Of a DNA stretch of 8,182 nt, positions 6,208 to 8,182 are shown piece by piece. The translations under genes were made by a program, and so were the position numbers. Source of the DNA: Aquificaceae bacterium (GTDB lineage: Bacteria > Aquificota > Aquificia > Aquificales > Aquificaceae). The notes below the pieces were generated by a model, which worked only from the letters and a program-made list of their open reading frames with translations, was not told where the DNA came from and made no database searches. Each line of letters starts with the position of its first letter. Within the stretch, counting starts at the first letter, position 1. The DNA is taken from positions 1 through 8,182 of the forward strand of contig WFPN01000155.1 of assembly GCA_015487535.1 (NCBI GenBank), given 5' to 3'.

Positions 6208-6918
6208 ATGTGGTATAGATCGGGGGCAGCCTTGGTACTTTCGCTGTTTGCAGGCAGCATCTCCTTTCCCCTGGAGACTTACATCTCTCCAAAGTACATG
6301 ACGTGGGAGGAGTTCTACGCAGGTTCCAAGCTACTTAAAGAGGAGGGATGGCTGCTGGGGGCAGGTTTCAAGGAGAGGAGGAAGCTGTTTAGCTTCTGCG
6401 GGGAGATCTACGGAGGGACTCTGAGGTACGACGGACAGACGCAGGACGGAGATCCCGTGGAGACTAAGACCGATTACCTGGGGGCCTTCGCCTACCTCGG
6501 CCCAGAGGTGCACCTTTCTGGACCGCTCCGAGCGGGTATCCTTTACAGGATCGAGCTCTGGAGGAGGAGGATACGGTCCACCTCGGAGGCTACGGGCTAT
6601 GCGGAGAACTGGTTCTACCACTCCTTAGATCCGAAGGTTTCCCTTCAGATCTCCAACGTCCAGCTTTACTTCCTCTACAGGTTCGTTCTGAACGCGAGGA
6701 TGCAGGCTTCCCTCTCCGGAGTTCCCGAGCTGGAGCCCAAAAGAGGGACAGCCTACGAGCTCGGTATTGACTACAGAAGGGGGAGGATAGCCTTCGGAGT
6801 ATTCTTCTCTTACTTGAAGTTCCGTCAGTCCTCTCCAAAGAGGGTCGATACGTACTACGTGTTCCAGCCCACCTCGGTGAGGAAGCTCTACGGACTGAAA
6901 CTGGGGATAGAATTCTAA
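6208..6918 (+). CDS. Putative outer-membrane beta-barrel protein, function unknown
   Basis: The product is 236 residues. It opens with a Sec-type signal (MWYRSGAALVLSLFAGSIS) and a probable cleavage after about residue 19. The remainder is a run of amphipathic strands with alternating hydrophobic and polar residues and many Tyr, Phe and Gly, for example VQLYFLYRFVLNARMQASLS and GRIAFGVFFSYLKF. It ends KLYGLKLGIEF, and a terminal Phe after an alternating strand is the usual beta-signal read by the BAM machinery. A small barrel of about 8-10 strands is inferred. I do not recognise a specific family, and nothing shows whether it is a pore, an enzyme or a structural protein. It starts at the first ATG after a TATAAT box, with no Shine-Dalgarno. 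It is divergent from gap and converges on the multicopper oxidase. Confidence 0.75.
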   Translation: MWYRSGAALVLSLFAGSISFPLETYISPKYMTWEEFYAGSKLLKEEGWLLGAGFKERRKLFSFCGEIYGGTLRYDGQTQDGDPVETKTDYLGAFAYLGPEVHLSGPLRAGILYRIELWRRRIRSTSEATGYAENWFYHSLDPKVSLQISNVQLYFLYRFVLNARMQASLSGVPELEPKRGTAYELGIDYRRGRIAFGVFFSYLKFRQSSPKRVDTYYVFQPTSVRKLYGLKLGIEF

Positions 6919-6919
6919 A

Positions 6920-6935
6920 GGGGCCGAGAGGCCCC
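6920..6935. terminator. Short GC hairpin between convergent genes
   Basis: GGGGCC (6920-6925), loop GAGA (6926-6929) and GGCCCC (6930-6935) form a perfect 6-bp stem closed by a GNRA-type loop on the plus strand. It begins one base after the barrel-gene stop and ends 6 bases before the oxidase stop, so it could serve both genes. No T-run follows on either strand, so it may act as an mRNA 3'-end stabiliser or a weak terminator rather than a classic intrinsic one. Confidence 0.55.
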
Positions 6936-6941
6936 CGTACT

Positions 6942-8182
6942 CTAAACCCTCCTCCATATCCCCATCATGCCTATGTCCTCGTGCCCGAGTATGTGGCAGT
7001 GGAAAACGGTGTCACCGGTGTAGTCCAGAACCGGAACCAGCATGGTGACCGATCCCATCGGCGGGACGTTTATCGTATCCTTCAGGCCGTTTATGCTCGT
7101 GTAGAGCTGGGCGTAGTCCCTATCTCCTTCCCTTATGTCTAGTATGACCGCTCCGTCCACGTGCTGGTGGAAGGGGTGATCCATGCCCGAACGATTGAAG
7201 ATGGTCCACACCTCGTAGGTTCCGACGGGTGACTCGAGTATGTAGGTATTCTGACCGAAGATGCCTCCGTTTATGGCGCCCTGTCCCCTAACGAAGCTGA
7301 GGGTCATGGAGACCTGTCTGAGGCTGGAGGTGTCCATCTGTCTCAAGCTCGCAACCCAGCGGGCTGTATCCGAGTTTATGGTGGCTGGTATCGGATCGTT
7401 TACCGTGGCGCCACTGTACTCTACGGTCAGGAGGGGTGTGTTCGAGTTCAGGTCTTGAAGCGTGTACGTTCCAGGGCTTTGGTCGGCCTTCACGAGGACG
7501 TCTATCCTCTCCGCCGGGGCGAGGAGTATGTCGTTTATGGGGACGGGCTGATCGAGAAGGTTGTCGTCCACACCCACCAGGTACATAGTGTGGTTTTGGA
7601 GTGAAACCCTGAGATACCTATAGACGCAGGCGTTTAGTATCCTCCATCTCTGAACCTGGCCGGGTTGTATGTTTAGAACCGGATTCACCTGACCGTTCAC
7701 CATCACGATATCCCCGAGGATCCTCATGTAATCCATCCTCGTCCACTCGGTAGGGAGACCGTTCGCTATGGAGATGTCCGTGATTATCATTATGTGTTCC
7801 TCGTAGTCCTGAAGATCGGGAACGTCATCCTCAACCACAAGGGCACCTCCGGCGAGTCCCCTCCAGAACTGTTCTCCTACCGTTCCGTGGTTGTGGGGGT
7901 GGTAGAAGCCCATCATACCTCCCCACTGCTTCGAGAGATCGTACTCGAAGGTGAACGTCTCACCAGGATTGAAGTGGAGGAAGATGTTGTCAGCGTTTCC
8001 CGCGGGTGAAACGTGCCAGCCGTGGGTGTGTAGGTTGGTTACGCTCATGTCGTAACCGAGGACGTTTATCCCCGTAATATCAGCGTTCGGGGGCAGGTCG
8101 TTGGTAAAGTTAATCCTGAGCACGTCTCCCGATTTCACCCTTATGGTGGGCGCGGGGTAGGAGCCGTTGTAGAGCATCATGG
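6942..8182 (-). CDS. Multicopper oxidase (laccase/cuprous-oxidase type), N-terminus beyond the window
   Basis: Multicopper oxidases take single electrons from a substrate at a type 1 copper and reduce O2 at a trinuclear centre, usually outside the cytoplasm. Numbered from the Met at 8180, the 412 visible residues keep every copper-binding motif: LHTHGWH (His51, His53), FYHPHNHG (His94, His96), HPFHQH (His335, His338, His340) and HCHILGHEDIGM (His394, Cys395, His396, His400, axial Met405). The N-terminal text LYNGSYPAPTIRVKSGD is the normal start of the first cupredoxin domain, where these enzymes already have upstream sequence and a signal peptide. The frame is open to the edge, so Met 8180 is probably internal. 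The HCHILGHED form resembles CotA-like enzymes. No methionine-rich loop of the CueO kind is seen. Substrate (Cu(I), Mn(II), phenolics or other) cannot be told. The C-terminus is complete. Confidence 0.93.
   Translation of the reverse strand, partial: MMLYNGSYPAPTIRVKSGDVLRINFTNDLPPNADITGINVLGYDMSVTNLHTHGWHVSPAGNADNIFLHFNPGETFTFEYDLSKQWGGMMGFYHPHNHGTVGEQFWRGLAGGALVVEDDVPDLQDYEEHIMIITDISIANGLPTEWTRMDYMRILGDIVMVNGQVNPVLNIQPGQVQRWRILNACVYRYLRVSLQNHTMYLVGVDDNLLDQPVPINDILLAPAERIDVLVKADQSPGTYTLQDLNSNTPLLTVEYSGATVNDPIPATINSDTARWVASLRQMDTSSLRQVSMTLSFVRGQGAINGGIFGQNTYILESPVGTYEVWTIFNRSGMDHPFHQHVDGAVILDIREGDRDYAQLYTSINGLKDTINVPPMGSVTMLVPVLDYTGDTVFHCHILGHEDIGMMGIWRRV

Noticed and set aside
6331..6957. 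Minus-strand open frames opposite the barrel gene
   Set aside because: The barrel frame has a signal peptide, regular strand pattern and promoter; the antisense products are low-complexity Arg/Ser/Pro-rich text.
8178..8180. ATG at 8180 as the true start of the multicopper oxidase
   Set aside because: It sits within the first cupredoxin-domain motif with no signal peptide before it, so the gene almost certainly continues past the window edge.

Overview
This compact window contains eight genes and almost no free space; the longest gene-free stretches are about 25 bases. The codon style is AGG/AGA for Arg and frequent ATA for Ile, and the proteins are rich in Lys and Glu. Together with a TusA-type sulfur carrier and a multicopper oxidase, this suggests a thermophilic, probably chemolithotrophic bacterium. 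Aquificota is my best guess, with moderate confidence, inferred from protein style rather than a marker gene. The C-terminal Phe barrel protein implies a Gram-negative envelope. I see no mobile element, CRISPR array, tRNA, rRNA or prophage gene.

Layout from left to right. Positions 1-111 (+) hold the tail of a SPOR-like protein. It overlaps head-on with folD (-), which follows cysS (-) through an ATGA stop/start overlap, so cysS-folD is an operon. A 25-bp divergent gap separates cysS from a rightward pair: a six-helix membrane protein with a GAF-like C-terminus, then, 6 bases later, a TusA-DUF3343 fusion. That pair converges with a leftward gap-hisS pair, with one base between the stop codons of the fusion gene and hisS. 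A second 25-bp divergent gap separates gap from a rightward outer-membrane beta-barrel gene. The barrel gene converges on a leftward multicopper oxidase that runs off the right edge, with a GC hairpin between them.

The housekeeping genes (folD, cysS, hisS, gap) are intact and carry their catalytic residues. The less ordinary content is the membrane/GAF plus TusA-DUF3343 pair, which I infer to be a possible sulfur-trafficking or sensing module of unknown function. The other unusual feature is promoter architecture. Both divergent gaps are exactly 25 bp (the first if the + gene starts at 2466), each has opposed -10 boxes, and each box lies 6-9 bases from a start codon. This predicts leaderless or near-leaderless mRNAs made from bidirectional promoters.
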